From positions 3,038,001 to 3,102,000 of the forward strand of contig NZ_CP013650.1 of the NCBI RefSeq assembly GCF_001466725.1: a DNA stretch of 64,000 nt, given 5' to 3'. A program made the position numbers and the translations under genes. This stretch comes from Lacimicrobium alkaliphilum (GTDB taxonomy: Bacteria > Pseudomonadota > Gammaproteobacteria > Enterobacterales > Alteromonadaceae). The notes beneath the pieces are model-generated. The model was not told where the DNA came from, made no database searches, and saw only the letters and a program-made list of their open reading frames with translations. Shown in pieces: positions 27,427-37,482 of this stretch (positions are counted from its first letter, which is position 1; every line of letters begins with the position of its first letter).

Positions 27427-29229
27427 CTAATCAAGATGTCGATTACGGATACGATGAAGTTTCTTCTTCAGCAATGCCCCCCAGTCGGTTAATGCAAAGT
27501 TTTCGAACCGTAACGTCAGATTTGGATTATAGGCCTTATCCTGATCAATCACATGCTTCCAGCGCTTTTTTAAACAGGCCACTTCTGCAGCAAAGCGCGC
27601 CTGCTTCTCGGGCGTATCTTCTGCGCCCCTTGAAATCGACTCATGGTGATAAAGCACAGCCTCTGCACAATAGAGGTTGCGTCGTCCCATTTCCTGCACT
27701 TTGAGGCAAAAATCAACATCATTAAAGGCGACCACCAGATTCTCTTCATCTAACCCGCCTACAGCCAGATAATCGGCCCTGCTAACCAGCAGACAGGCAG
27801 CGGTCACTGCACTGAAATTGTGGCTGGCCATCAGCCGGTTCAGATACCCGGCAAAATCACCCGGGAAATACTTGTGAGCGTGACCGGCTCCACCGCCATA
27901 GCCCATTACCACTCCCGCATGCTGAATTCTGTTATCAGGATAAAGGAGCTTGGCACCAACACAGCCGATTTCTGGTCGCGTGACATGACCCACCATGCAG
28001 CCCAGCCAGTCAGGCGCGATGACTTCAATATCGTTATTCACCAACCCGATGATCTCACCATCAGCCTGAGCCACAGCAAAATTATTGATTGCCGAGTAAT
28101 TAAAGGGATGGGGATATCTGAGCAAACGAACCTGAGGATGCTCTGCAAGCTGATCAAAATAGGCCAGACTTGCCAGCTCATCAGAATTATTATCCACCAG
28201 CAAAATTTCAAAGTTCCGATAACGGGTTTTTTCCAGAATCGACTCAACGCAGGCCTGAACCAAAGCTTTGCCATTATAGGTGGGAACGATCAAACTGACT
28301 TTGGGCTCAACTGGGGTTCGCCACATCAGAGTCAAAGATTGTGCACCAGCATCAATCTGATAGTCAGCGTAGCGCGCCAGGCTGGCTTCGAACTCAGGCA
28401 ACAGCGATTGAAACACTCCGTCCTGTTTTTCCGGAACATGTATCAGTACCAGCGGGATATGCTGTACCTCACCAAGCGCTCCATTCAGAGTCCGGGCACT
28501 GAGCCATTGCGCCAGCGCATAAGGCCTGCAAAGATGAGGTATTTGCTTCAGCTCTCTGGCATCCGTGAGTAAACAACCACTTCGAATATAGGCCGTAGTT
28601 ATTTGCAGATCGGGGTTCCAGTCAGGATAACATTGTGGGGTATGCCGGTTACCCTCTTTGTCAATATAATCAGAGTCGACATAAACCAGTTGCTTATCTG
28701 TCCGGGGCCAGTGCATCAAAACTCTGATACAGTCCTTGTGTAATCTCTCACCACTGTGGCAGACAAAAACCGCCTGATCATAAAACCTTTGAGGAACATC
28801 CTCATTTTCATGCACAAAAGCAATATCATACTCATGTAGATCGAGCTGCCTGACCAAGCGGGTCACTTTTCCAAAACTCTGTCTGCTACAACAAATGAGG
28901 ATACCGCTGGCAGCAACAGACTGAGCCAGCACACTTTTGATGGATGTCCACAGCGCATTTTTATCGGGCGTGTCGACGAGAATACAAACCGCCAAAGAGC
29001 CTGCAGAAGTATCAGGCAGTTCATCGATAAACTGCTGCTGCACCGCCATATTCTTTTTATAGCTTTTATACTGCTGCCGCTCGGTAGGCATATGTCGCAA
29101 CACACCGGCATCATAAAGAGAACGGGTGTACCAGGCTGCGAGGCGAGGCTGATTGCGCAGAGATTGTCGGACAGCCCGGGGCAGCAACCCGACAGTAAAT
29201 TTAAGGCTTCTGATTAAATACTTTTTCAA
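27427..29229 (-). CDS. Two-domain family 2 glycosyltransferase
   Basis: 600 residues with two GT-A-like halves. The N-terminal half (about 80-270) reads AVCILVDTPDKNALWTSIKS and VYVDSDYID and looks partly degenerate. The C-terminal half (about 310-570) is canonical: VSLIVPTYNGKALVQACVES, LLVDNNSDE, GLVNNDIEVIAPDWL, NDVDFCLKVQEMGRRNLYC. Such proteins assemble O-antigen or capsule chains. It has its own terminator-like hairpin downstream, and a roughly 100-base gap separates it from the sulfotransferase-like gene upstream. Confidence 0.87.
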   Translation of the reverse strand: MKKYLIRSLKFTVGLLPRAVRQSLRNQPRLAAWYTRSLYDAGVLRHMPTERQQYKSYKKNMAVQQQFIDELPDTSAGSLAVCILVDTPDKNALWTSIKSVLAQSVAASGILICCSRQSFGKVTRLVRQLDLHEYDIAFVHENEDVPQRFYDQAVFVCHSGERLHKDCIRVLMHWPRTDKQLVYVDSDYIDKEGNRHTPQCYPDWNPDLQITTAYIRSGCLLTDARELKQIPHLCRPYALAQWLSARTLNGALGEVQHIPLVLIHVPEKQDGVFQSLLPEFEASLARYADYQIDAGAQSLTLMWRTPVEPKVSLIVPTYNGKALVQACVESILEKTRYRNFEILLVDNNSDELASLAYFDQLAEHPQVRLLRYPHPFNYSAINNFAVAQADGEIIGLVNNDIEVIAPDWLGCMVGHVTRPEIGCVGAKLLYPDNRIQHAGVVMGYGGGAGHAHKYFPGDFAGYLNRLMASHNFSAVTAACLLVSRADYLAVGGLDEENLVVAFNDVDFCLKVQEMGRRNLYCAEAVLYHHESISRGAEDTPEKQARFAAEVACLKKRWKHVIDQDKAYNPNLTLRFENFALTDWGALLKKKLHRIRNRHLD

Positions 29230-29330
29230 CTTTCAGGCCTTAGTACCATATTTATTAACACTACAGATTTGCCATTGAGCTAATACAATCATTCAGACCA
29301 GGTCCATATGGTTCAGATAGACTGACCAAA

Positions 29331-30314
29331 TCACTTTAAGAACCTTGACCACCAGGGTCTGTTAGTTTCTCTTGTACCCATAGCGATCAGGAATCTGCCT
29401 AATTCCATCATGTATTCCCTCGACTCCAGCAAGGCGTGAGCCTGCTCAAGATCGATGCTTTCCTCAGGAAGAATATCCTCAATCAACGGCAATAGCTTGT
29501 GATGACTGTACTTTACATCCTTTGCCTTAAGGTACTTGTGCGCAAGAAAACGCAGCAATTGATCAGAACTATTCTTATCTGAAAAAATTTTGCCGCAGGT
29601 TTCTTTTGCCACATCATAGTCTCTCGAATCCCTGATTTTCCCAAAAAAAACAAGTAAAAATGACGCAATAGGATCAAATCTGGAATTAACACCAGAGTAG
29701 GCATTCATCATCTCATTCGCGGTTAACTCGCGGATAAGATTCTCGTCAATATCCACACTTCTCAAAAAGTGTGGAATACACTCATGCTTAATCCGATCAT
29801 AGGAATAAACATCAACCGCTTCATCACCAAACACCTTACACCAGCTATTTAATGTTCTGTCGTAATCTACCAGCCTGGAGAGACGCTTGTTCAACTTCTC
29901 GATCTTGGTAAGGCTGCGACTGGTCTTGTTAATCTCAGAAAAAGCACTGATCACAAAGTCATAGGCATTCCTGAAGTATATTTTTACTTCAACATCAAAA
30001 TCCCCCAGCAAATCACACAATTCAGCCACATGTTGGTAGTTCAGCGTGCTGAATTCCTCACCGGATAAAATCACCGTCTGGCAACGCTTTGCCAGTGCTT
30101 CTTCTCGTATGAGCTTTAAATCACGTTTGACCTTTGTCAGTTTGCCATGTCTTAGCAGGGTAGCCAGATAAGAATACTGATTTTTAGACTGTCCCAGACA
30201 ACTAACGGGGTAAAGTGTGCCTGATTGATATAATGCTTTCTCGTTAGCAAGTAAAAACTGCTGAATAGCCGTTGTACCCGTTTTATGGGTACCAATATGT
30301 AAAATCAGTTTCAT
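29331..30314 (-). CDS. Sulfotransferase-like protein, low-GC
   Basis: 327 residues. The N-terminus MKLILHIGTHKTGTTAIQQF is the 5'-phosphosulfate (PAPS) binding loop of carbohydrate-type sulfotransferases. A second PAPS-side region is near IYFRNAYDFVISAFSE (Arg, Ser). It should move sulfate from PAPS to a glycan hydroxyl or to protein. The upstream ATG at 30446 would overlap the neighbour and lacks the fold's start, so 30314 is chosen. The gene is visibly A+T-richer than its neighbours, suggesting transfer. It lies 13 bases after the previous gene. Confidence 0.8.
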   Translation of the reverse strand: MKLILHIGTHKTGTTAIQQFLLANEKALYQSGTLYPVSCLGQSKNQYSYLATLLRHGKLTKVKRDLKLIREEALAKRCQTVILSGEEFSTLNYQHVAELCDLLGDFDVEVKIYFRNAYDFVISAFSEINKTSRSLTKIEKLNKRLSRLVDYDRTLNSWCKVFGDEAVDVYSYDRIKHECIPHFLRSVDIDENLIRELTANEMMNAYSGVNSRFDPIASFLLVFFGKIRDSRDYDVAKETCGKIFSDKNSSDQLLRFLAHKYLKAKDVKYSHHKLLPLIEDILPEESIDLEQAHALLESREYMMELGRFLIAMGTRETNRPWWSRFLK

Positions 30315-30327
30315 CGTTAAAACCAAA

Positions 30328-31248
30328 TTAAATAAAGTATTTCGCCAGCTCAGTGGCGGCAAATCCGGTGGAATGTCGGTTAAGGTATCGCTGTTGCTGC
30401 AGGCGGGTCGCTTCTCGCTCAGCATCATGAGTGACGTAATACTCAATCAATCCGGTAAGCTCGGATTGATTGCGATAGTATACCCCATGGTAATGCTTCC
30501 TGGCGTCCATGTTGTTATCACTGATAACAAAGGCTCCGGCTTTCAGAAAATCCACGTACTTGTGGCTCACTGTACCAATCTTATTCATCATATCATGGTG
30601 ATCAATCAGGCAGATTTTGCTGCCTTTCGCCAACATCGGAATCTCTTCATACGGCACGCTGCGGGCAATCCAATAATCCTTAGCGACCGGATTACCCGCA
30701 TACTGATCCCAGTTAGGGCCATATAAGTGCATTTTAAGATTAAGAGACTTCACCAACGGCAAGGCCGCCTCAAGTATTGGTCTGATCCTTGGTGTGCCAA
30801 CAAAAGACAGATCGCATTGATACCTGGGCCTGGTGCGGTTACAGGGCTGCAATGAAGAAAAAGGCGGGATCACTTCAATCGGCGCCTGCGTGGTAAAAGG
30901 CTGTTGCCGCCTGAAAGGCTCCAGGCGCATTAACCGACGCCGTTGCAGAAATCCTTTCATCCCTTCACTGCAAACAAACACCTTGCGGAACTGATCGATG
31001 CTTTTCAGCTTCTCCACGTGACAGTAAATAAGCGCAATATTATTAGCCTCGGCATCAAACTTGCCCACCTCGGGATAAAAATGCCGTTGTGGGCCACCCA
31101 GAAAATAGATCCGGTTTTGTGAAGCGGCACGATATTGGTACCCCAGTGCTTCCAGCTCTTGTCTGAGGTTTACATATACCCGATAGTCATACCAGAGTTC
31201 ATTTTTATGTGGCGATGCAATGCAAAAGGAGGTCATCCCGTCACTCAT
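30328..31248 (-). CDS. Glycosyltransferase, CgeB/GT4-like
   Basis: 306 residues. The second half has a GT-B nucleotide-sugar region: CDLSFVGTPRIRPILEAALP, LHLYG-like MHLYGPNWD, and the donor-site segment SHKYVDFLKAGAFVISDN. This resembles CgeB-type or family-4-like glycosyltransferases. No signal peptide. Start overlaps the upstream stop as ATGA; an alternative ATG 4 codons later exists. The product sugar is unknown. Confidence 0.7.
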   Translation of the reverse strand: MSDGMTSFCIASPHKNELWYDYRVYVNLRQELEALGYQYRAASQNRIYFLGGPQRHFYPEVGKFDAEANNIALIYCHVEKLKSIDQFRKVFVCSEGMKGFLQRRRLMRLEPFRRQQPFTTQAPIEVIPPFSSLQPCNRTRPRYQCDLSFVGTPRIRPILEAALPLVKSLNLKMHLYGPNWDQYAGNPVAKDYWIARSVPYEEIPMLAKGSKICLIDHHDMMNKIGTVSHKYVDFLKAGAFVISDNNMDARKHYHGVYYRNQSELTGLIEYYVTHDAEREATRLQQQRYLNRHSTGFAATELAKYFI

Positions 31249-32489
31249 TCCGCTTGCTGACCAAAAAGATCAGATCGTCTGATACCTGCCTGCAGATCCA
31301 GATCGGCGTATTCCGCCACACGTTTTCTTATCAATGGTCCCCTTGGGCGCAATTCGCTGGCCAGTAGCCAGACATGATAGGCCACCTTTACATCGCTTTT
31401 TTCAATTTCTTTCGCTAACTCAATAAGCTCATCGGCATCTTTACAGCGCTGCAATTTCTTTGAGTTAACAATGGCATCAGTCAGTGCCTTATACTCGGCC
31501 CTGGTGCAACCTCTGAACACCCGGAACAGGTCGGGGAAGTACTTTCTGGGTACAGTCTGAACATGTGCCAGCGTCTTATGATAACGCTGCTGCACAAATT
31601 CCCGGCCTGCTTCCAGTTCCTGCTGGATATCCAGACCTTCAATAAACTGGCGCCGGTGCACATCGTACTCAGCGTAATTCTTTTTATTCAGTTCAAAACA
31701 GACTTCCCGACCAATCGCCACATTGTAACCACCGCGATTGAGCTTTAATTGCAGTTCATCGGAAGGGCGCCCCCGGTGTAGCAGGGAAACATATTCCATG
31801 GGTGAGCGGAACAATCTGTGGATCACCATCACCGGGCGAAGGTGCTGTAAATCAGGATGCAGACCTTCCCGCAAATTGGGATCCGCTCTGAAGGTATCGC
31901 CATCGGCCATCACACTTTTGCCATCTCTAAGCTCAGGAAAGTGATAACCGACCCTGCTGACATTCGCAGTCAGCTTAACCAGCGTCTTAACCAGCGGATT
32001 AATCTTCCCTTTGATACGTTGTGGCAGCTGAGAAAACGCCTGCTTCTGCCCAAACGCATTAATCCATCCAAAGGAAATAGTATCGGCATCAGGATTGGCA
32101 GTAATCACATCCTGAATACTCAGCTTAAGGCTCTTCGGCGTCCAGAACTCATCAATATCCAGAAACAACAGATAGTCAAATTCACCGCTTTGCCTGGCCT
32201 CATCGAGGGCACTGGCATAGACAATATATTGCAGACAGTTTTGCGCACCTGCAGGGCACAGGTCAATCCAGTCGGCACTGCGCCCGCGCACCTGCGGATA
32301 GCGCTGATGGATACAATCCAAAACCGCCATGCTGTTATCTGTGGTGCGGTTGATATACACATCAATGGCATCAAAGCCATGATAAAGATGATGGTGCACC
32401 CACTCAGGAATATAGGCGGCCTCATCCTTTGCGATCGCGACAATTTTGACCCTGGGTTTTTGCCCTGTTGGTGATATCTGTTTACTCAC
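31245..32489 (-). CDS. Family 2/92-like glycosyltransferase
   Basis: 414 residues. The motifs KIVAIAKDEAAYIPEWVHHH (entry strand and helix of the GT92/DUF23-type glycosyltransferases) and FDYLLFLDIDEFWTP (the DxD metal site) are unmistakable. A helical C-terminal tail (about 300-414) is of unknown role. The GTG start overlaps the upstream stop by 4 bases, and the stop overlaps the next ATG by 4, so it is translated in a coupled run of glycan genes. Confidence 0.82.
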   Translation of the reverse strand: MSKQISPTGQKPRVKIVAIAKDEAAYIPEWVHHHLYHGFDAIDVYINRTTDNSMAVLDCIHQRYPQVRGRSADWIDLCPAGAQNCLQYIVYASALDEARQSGEFDYLLFLDIDEFWTPKSLKLSIQDVITANPDADTISFGWINAFGQKQAFSQLPQRIKGKINPLVKTLVKLTANVSRVGYHFPELRDGKSVMADGDTFRADPNLREGLHPDLQHLRPVMVIHRLFRSPMEYVSLLHRGRPSDELQLKLNRGGYNVAIGREVCFELNKKNYAEYDVHRRQFIEGLDIQQELEAGREFVQQRYHKTLAHVQTVPRKYFPDLFRVFRGCTRAEYKALTDAIVNSKKLQRCKDADELIELAKEIEKSDVKVAYHVWLLASELRPRGPLIRKRVAEYADLDLQAGIRRSDLFGQQAE

Positions 32490-33472
32490 TGCTCAGACAC
32501 CCTGATGATATGCCCCATATCCCCTAATAATTTCTGCGCATCTTTATCAAACACCCATTCATCTTTAGCCACCCTGATGGTATTGATACGGCTGTTCGGC
32601 TGATAGTTGACGATATTATCGGCAAATTTTTCAGTCATGACCTTTTCACAGCGGTTATCGAGAAAATAATTGCCCACCTTCAGCTCCCGGATATTTGCCG
32701 CTACCACCTTTTTCAGCTCCGCCAGTCCTGCTTGTTCGAGCTTGTCAATATGCTGCGTGTACTGATTACGCACCCACATTCCGCGGGTATTAAAATGCTT
32801 GAGAAAGATACAGTTCAGGGCCCGAATAATCTCAATATCAGTAATGTCCATCGCCTTGTTGACGGCATCAGGATTATTCTCCGGGGTCACAAAATCAGGC
32901 TGCCAGGGCCGCTCAATCATCGCCATAAAATCCTGCAGCAATGAGTCATTGGCAGTGCTGGCGTCATAATCCAGGATCCTGACATTTTCCTTGCCGAACA
33001 CATGGCTAAGCGCTGTCACTTTTAGGTCTGCTGACAACATCTGGCTTTGAGCAGGACGGGCCAGATGATCATGATAATAAGAGAAAAAGCTCTCCGTACC
33101 ACCGTGTTTTACCGTTTCCTGCCAGATGGAATACAGTTTAAAGCTGGCCCGGCGCCAGGTGTAAATAGCAACAATACGTTTATTATCCAGGCTGTTGCGT
33201 AAATGCTCGAAGCTGTCCTTGCCCAGAGAAATAAAATCCTCGCTGGAGAGCAGGAAGTCATGGGGCTCAGGATTGAAAAATGCAATATCTTCTTTGCTCA
33301 GCCCTTTATCCGCCAGCGGCTGGCGAAAGTCATGATGACCAAATATACGCTGAAAACGTTTGGGATAGACCAGATTCGAGCGGAACAACGCCTCCCGGTT
33401 GTCCATAAAAAACTTTTGCAGTGCTGTGGTACCGGTTTTGTGTGGTCCCACATGAAAAAACAATGTATTCAT
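32486..33472 (-). CDS. Sulfotransferase-like protein
   Basis: 328 residues. The N-terminal FHVGPHKTGTTALQKFFM is the PAPS-binding loop; YTWRRASFKLYSIWQETV may supply the second PAPS contact. It belongs to the same loose group as the gene at 29331 (both have the (H/V)G-x-HKTGTTA pattern) but is divergent elsewhere. The acceptor is unknown. It overlaps the next gene by 4 bases. Confidence 0.78.
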   Translation of the reverse strand: MNTLFFHVGPHKTGTTALQKFFMDNREALFRSNLVYPKRFQRIFGHHDFRQPLADKGLSKEDIAFFNPEPHDFLLSSEDFISLGKDSFEHLRNSLDNKRIVAIYTWRRASFKLYSIWQETVKHGGTESFFSYYHDHLARPAQSQMLSADLKVTALSHVFGKENVRILDYDASTANDSLLQDFMAMIERPWQPDFVTPENNPDAVNKAMDITDIEIIRALNCIFLKHFNTRGMWVRNQYTQHIDKLEQAGLAELKKVVAANIRELKVGNYFLDNRCEKVMTEKFADNIVNYQPNSRINTIRVAKDEWVFDKDAQKLLGDMGHIIRVSEQ

Positions 33473-33505
33473 CAGTGCTCTGTCGTCCTTTTGAATTAGC
33501 GAGGG

Positions 33506-35440
33506 TTATTCGCCGAAAAACGGGTAACGTCCGTGGTTACTGATTAACCTGCCCCACTTCAGTATTTCTTGTTCATCTATTTCAGTCGCAGTGTTCAGTA
33601 CCCGCGGCTGGTTTGCCGCCTGCCATTTATCTGCAGGATGCAGTACATGCATATTGCTCAGACCATAATCTCCGCACAGCTGTGCATCGGCACGCACATT
33701 GTCACCGATATGAATATGGCTCAGCTGCGCCTGCTGCAGATAGTCTCTCACCCATTCCCATACCTGACCTGTATCTTTTCGTAACCCGGTATGGCTTGAT
33801 ACCAACAGCTTGCGCGGTACCGGTAAGCCTACCTTTCGGATCATCAGCTCAATTTGCGCTGTCGTGTAATAGGTATCGGTAATGATCCAGATCTGACGGC
33901 CTCGCGCGGCAAGCTGATTTGCCACATTGACCATTTCGTCTTTCGGCTGAATCTGCTCAAGATCATAGTCGAACTCCAGTGCCATCAGACCATTGGCCTG
34001 TTCATCGTCCAGTTCCAGCAGTTCAGCCAGACGCTGATAGACCATCTCAATATTGATATCGCCTTTAAAATTGTTGGCCTTGCGCAGATCCAGTTCCGCT
34101 TCATTGCGCAGGGTCACAAAGGCCTGAGGCGAGGATACCAGCCCCTGCTCACTCAGGTACCTGCCCAGGCGATACTTGGCATAGTCCGGCTCGGTATAAC
34201 GGCGGCGCAGCAAGGTATCAAACAGATCAAATGACACTACCTCGAAATTACTGATTTCTCTGAATAACTGTTCCGGTGGCTTATGATAGCCCGTAAAAAT
34301 ATAGGATTTATCGGTGGTAAAGCGCCCTGCCGGTGGATAATAGAAAAACTGCTGGTAGCCGTTCCTCTCCGCCAGCAGCCCCAGCACCCGTTCCAGCGCA
34401 TGCAGCCAGGAACCGTCATTGGGCAGGGGCTCAGGCGGAAAATCCTCATAACTGAAATCTGCCGACAATAACTGTTCCAGGGCTTTAGGTCTGGCCCAGA
34501 ACATGCCGCCTACCGGATAGTTAACAAAATTATCGCTGATATCCAGCCCCCACTGCTGAACAAAGTCCTCAGCAAAAGGCCTATTGCAGGTCCAGTGATT
34601 AACCCATGAGGGCATCATCCAGAATGAGGTGGGGTAATACATGCCCAGTTGTGGGTTATCACTGAACAGTCTGAGCATGCAGGACACCACATGTAAATCC
34701 TTAAACAGAAACTGATTCAGATAGTCAAACCACTGCGTTTGCTCCCGGCCTGAATAAAGCGATTTTTTTGAATGCAGGTGACACATCAGATCGTAATCCA
34801 GCAACTGCCTGCCAAATTCCACCAGCAAGGGGCCGAAATTTCGCCCGCGATTGGGTGCCTTTACTATTTGCAGCTTGTTCACCTGAGCAACAGACCCGAA
34901 ACGCTGCTGTGCATCCTGCATAATCTCATCGCTGCTGGCCGCCACGAACACATCGACATTGCACGGAAACGCAGCCAGACAAGCGGCAAATTTAGCCACA
35001 AAGTCAGGGTAAAAAATATGCAGGCAAATGGCGATTTTCTGTTTGTTCCAGCTATCGCCCTCTTTTGCTATTAGCTGATCTCTTGGATGCCAGCGCAAAT
35101 AAGCGGACGTAATCTCCCGCTCCTCTGACTCACCCTTTTGATGATAATGCAGCAATGCAGAACTGCCAGCATGATACACATCCAGATAGCGGCGCAGATA
35201 ACTCTCAGTGTCAAATTTCGGCGAAGGATTCACATTGGCAAAGCCGGATTTATGCAGGTAATCCTCAAAAGCTGCCAGCTCGGAGGGGAATTCGCCATAA
35301 AGCTGCTGATAATAGTCGGCATCAAACAGTTCAGCCTCTGAGAGTTCTCTCAGGGCAGCCTTTCTTTCAAGACGTCTGGCAAGGCGGTTCTTTCTGCTTC
35401 GCAGACCACGAATCAGGCGGCCAAAATGCTTCTTCATCAA
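33506..35440 (-). CDS. RgpF-type rhamnan synthesis protein fused to a HAD-like domain
   Basis: 644 residues. The region of about 125-400 (IAICLHIFYPDFVAKFAACL, PNRGRNFGPLLVEFGRQLLDYD, HLHSKKSLYSG, NDGSWLHALERVLGLLAERN) matches the RgpF family of rhamnose-glucose polysaccharide synthesis. Residues of about 415-620 form a HAD-like phosphatase or transferase domain (VVSFDLFDTLLRR, IITDTYYT, SSHTGLRKDTGQVW, HIGDNVRADA), with the motif I DxFDTLL acid present. It follows 35441-36496 with no spacing. The HAD domain's substrate is unknown. Confidence 0.85.
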   Translation of the reverse strand: MMKKHFGRLIRGLRSRKNRLARRLERKAALRELSEAELFDADYYQQLYGEFPSELAAFEDYLHKSGFANVNPSPKFDTESYLRRYLDVYHAGSSALLHYHQKGESEEREITSAYLRWHPRDQLIAKEGDSWNKQKIAICLHIFYPDFVAKFAACLAAFPCNVDVFVAASSDEIMQDAQQRFGSVAQVNKLQIVKAPNRGRNFGPLLVEFGRQLLDYDLMCHLHSKKSLYSGREQTQWFDYLNQFLFKDLHVVSCMLRLFSDNPQLGMYYPTSFWMMPSWVNHWTCNRPFAEDFVQQWGLDISDNFVNYPVGGMFWARPKALEQLLSADFSYEDFPPEPLPNDGSWLHALERVLGLLAERNGYQQFFYYPPAGRFTTDKSYIFTGYHKPPEQLFREISNFEVVSFDLFDTLLRRRYTEPDYAKYRLGRYLSEQGLVSSPQAFVTLRNEAELDLRKANNFKGDINIEMVYQRLAELLELDDEQANGLMALEFDYDLEQIQPKDEMVNVANQLAARGRQIWIITDTYYTTAQIELMIRKVGLPVPRKLLVSSHTGLRKDTGQVWEWVRDYLQQAQLSHIHIGDNVRADAQLCGDYGLSNMHVLHPADKWQAANQPRVLNTATEIDEQEILKWGRLISNHGRYPFFGE

Positions 35441-36496
35441 TTACAATCCAAACAAACGCATGGGATTTACATTACCATTCCCGGAAATGGCATCATCCAC
35501 ATCAAACAGCGGCCAGGTGGCCCGGGGAAACATATCCCGGCGGGTAACATACGTATCATAATGGCGTTCAATTTCCGCTGCGGAAAAACCAATACCCTGT
35601 TGCAGATTATGTACAACTGCTTCAATTGCCCCTTCGAAAATTTGCGTCAGCTCATGAAAATGTTGCTGCGGGTAAGCTGTGCGGCCAAATACAAAATGAA
35701 AGGGTGAGGCAGAAAACTCACTGGCGCGGGAAATATCCACAAACTGGCCATCAGGTGATGTCAGCAAAGACTCCAGAAATAAAGAGCGGTCCAGCATCAG
35801 ATAGCCATCGCCCATCTTCACACCGGTCTTATACACCCCTTTCATAGTGGCCTGATGTCCGCCAATATGTTGAGTGCCGTCTCGGGTGGCAATAAAGTAA
35901 AGCCCTTGAGTATCAGTTTCCAACAGCCGCGTCAGCAGTTTCTGAATAGTGCCGGCGTAACCCACATCCACCATAAGCAGACTTTTCGTGCTATCCAGCC
36001 CGAGGCTCTGTAAATAATCGAGGTACACCTGACGGCTGGCCTGCACGCTTTGTTTTAGCGCATCTATATGCAGGCTGAAATGTGCCTGCAGCGCTTCGCT
36101 TTCATAGGGTAACACCCAGTTTACCGCCAGCTCATCGGCACTGAAAATTTCTTCTACCTGCCGGGAGGTAAAACCAAACCGACCTTCAAGTAACTCTCTG
36201 AGCGTACCGGAGAACTTATTCGCCAGGCTCCAGCGCCAGGTTAGCCGGTCGCCGATACTGATCCGAAACAAAAAGGTGCGCGATGCATGCAGATAAATGT
36301 GGGGTAAAGGTTCAATCAAACCATTCCCGGCCAGACGTTCATAGGCTTTGCGAAAGAAATACCCCTCGCGGGCCAGAAAAACCAGTTTGTCGGTCTCCTT
36401 CTCACGGACATACTTCACCAGCGACGCCATATACTCACTGCATATGGGCCCAAGGAAGTTATATCCGAAATCCCGTAATACCACGCCTTTATTCAT
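35441..36496 (-). CDS. Partner domain usually found after HAD domains in glycan-synthesis proteins
   Basis: 351 residues, cytosolic by sequence. The opening MNKGVVLRDFGYNFLGPICS followed by LVKYVREKETDKLVFLAREG resembles the C-terminal half of some HAD-family polysaccharide proteins, where it follows the phosphatase domain. Here it is a separate gene, and the HAD domain sits in the adjoining gene downstream. The later part (SLLMVDVGYAGTIQKLL, FIATRDGTQHIGGH) is compatible with a nucleotide-sugar or sugar-phosphate binding fold. Function unknown; association with RgpF is inferred from context. Confidence 0.65.
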   Translation of the reverse strand: MNKGVVLRDFGYNFLGPICSEYMASLVKYVREKETDKLVFLAREGYFFRKAYERLAGNGLIEPLPHIYLHASRTFLFRISIGDRLTWRWSLANKFSGTLRELLEGRFGFTSRQVEEIFSADELAVNWVLPYESEALQAHFSLHIDALKQSVQASRQVYLDYLQSLGLDSTKSLLMVDVGYAGTIQKLLTRLLETDTQGLYFIATRDGTQHIGGHQATMKGVYKTGVKMGDGYLMLDRSLFLESLLTSPDGQFVDISRASEFSASPFHFVFGRTAYPQQHFHELTQIFEGAIEAVVHNLQQGIGFSAAEIERHYDTYVTRRDMFPRATWPLFDVDDAISGNGNVNPMRLFGL

Positions 36497-37038
36497 ACCG
36501 GAGAAACTGCCAACTGTGAAACCTGAAGGAATAATTCAAAGCCGCGCATAATAACACGGCGCAGACAGTCAAATCATCCTTTTCGAAACCATCCTGTCGG
36601 ATTGGCCGATGAGATGCGCTATCGCCAATCTCGTAGGTCGGACTTTAGTCCGACAAATATAACAACGCCCGCCATTGCAGTCGGATTGGCCGACGAGATG
36701 CATCCCTGCAACGTCGGCATACCGTCCATCCATGGACATAAAATCCGACCTACAGCCATGGACATAAAACCCGACCTACCAAAACACGCAAACCTCGTAG
36801 GTCGGAATTTATTCCGACAAATCTAACAACGCCCACCATCTCGTTGGATTGACGTTATTGTCGGATTGAAATCCGACCTACAACCATGGATATAGAATCC
36901 GACCTACGACCATAGACATAAAATCCGACCTATTACCGTGGATATAAAATCCGCCTACAATTTAATTTATAGAATTATTCGACCTAATCTCTATTTTTGA
37001 CTACAACATACATCAAATCCCACGGAAGGTACTCTGCC
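36497..37038 (+). repeat. REP/BIME array upstream of the RAYT gene
   Basis: No gene. Hairpins are at 36637-36654 (GTCGGACTTTAGTCCGAC), 36801-36818 (GTCGGAATTTATTCCGAC) and 36860-36877 (GTCGGATTGAAATCCGAC). One 74-bp composite unit lies at 36680-36753 (starting GTCGGATTGGCCGACGAGAT). Short CATGGACATAAAATCCGACC units are spread between them. All arms face the same sequence family as the gaps around 38, 44, 50 and 61-62 kb. Confidence 0.88.
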
Positions 37039-37482
37039 ATGTCATTTAATGCATTGCGCAAGGGACGACACACTATGGAAGGTGGTGAATACCTGATCAC
37101 CACCACGACCCAAAACAGATTTCCCTTTTTCACTGATTTTTATCTGACTTATCAGGCAGTCTATGCCTGGCTGAATGCCACCCCCGATGGATGCGAATGG
37201 CTTTGCTGGGTAATGATGCCAGATCACTTTCATGGCCTGCTAAAGCTACACCATGTACCTCTTGGCAAAGTGGTGAAATGCTGCAAAGGGGCATCAGCCA
37301 GACGAGTCAACCAGTGTATAAACCGCAATGGCAGAGTCTGGCAACCCGCCTATCATGATCGGGCCCTCCGTGCGGAGGAAGACCGAATAAACATTGCCCG
37401 ATATATCGTTGCAAACCCTTTGAGAGCGGGATTAGTCAGAAAAATTGGTGATTACCCGTTTTGGGATTCCGTCTGGCTGTAG
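37039..37482 (+). CDS. REP-associated tyrosine transposase (RAYT)
   Basis: 147-residue single-domain HUH enzyme of the IS200/IS605-related TnpA-REP group. It carries the histidine pair in WVMMPDHFHGLLKL (H63 and H65) and the presumed nucleophile Tyr122 in ARYIVANPLRAGLV, plus VWQPAYHDRALR. It should cut single-stranded hairpin DNA such as the flanking GTAGGTCGG repeats. The ATG at 37039 (GGAAGG 11 bases upstream) is preferred to an in-frame TTG at 36997. Its TAG stop is the TAG of a GTAGGTCGGAATTTATTCCG repeat, so the repeat begins inside the gene. Confidence 0.93.
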   Translation: MSFNALRKGRHTMEGGEYLITTTTQNRFPFFTDFYLTYQAVYAWLNATPDGCEWLCWVMMPDHFHGLLKLHHVPLGKVVKCCKGASARRVNQCINRNGRVWQPAYHDRALRAEEDRINIARYIVANPLRAGLVRKIGDYPFWDSVWL

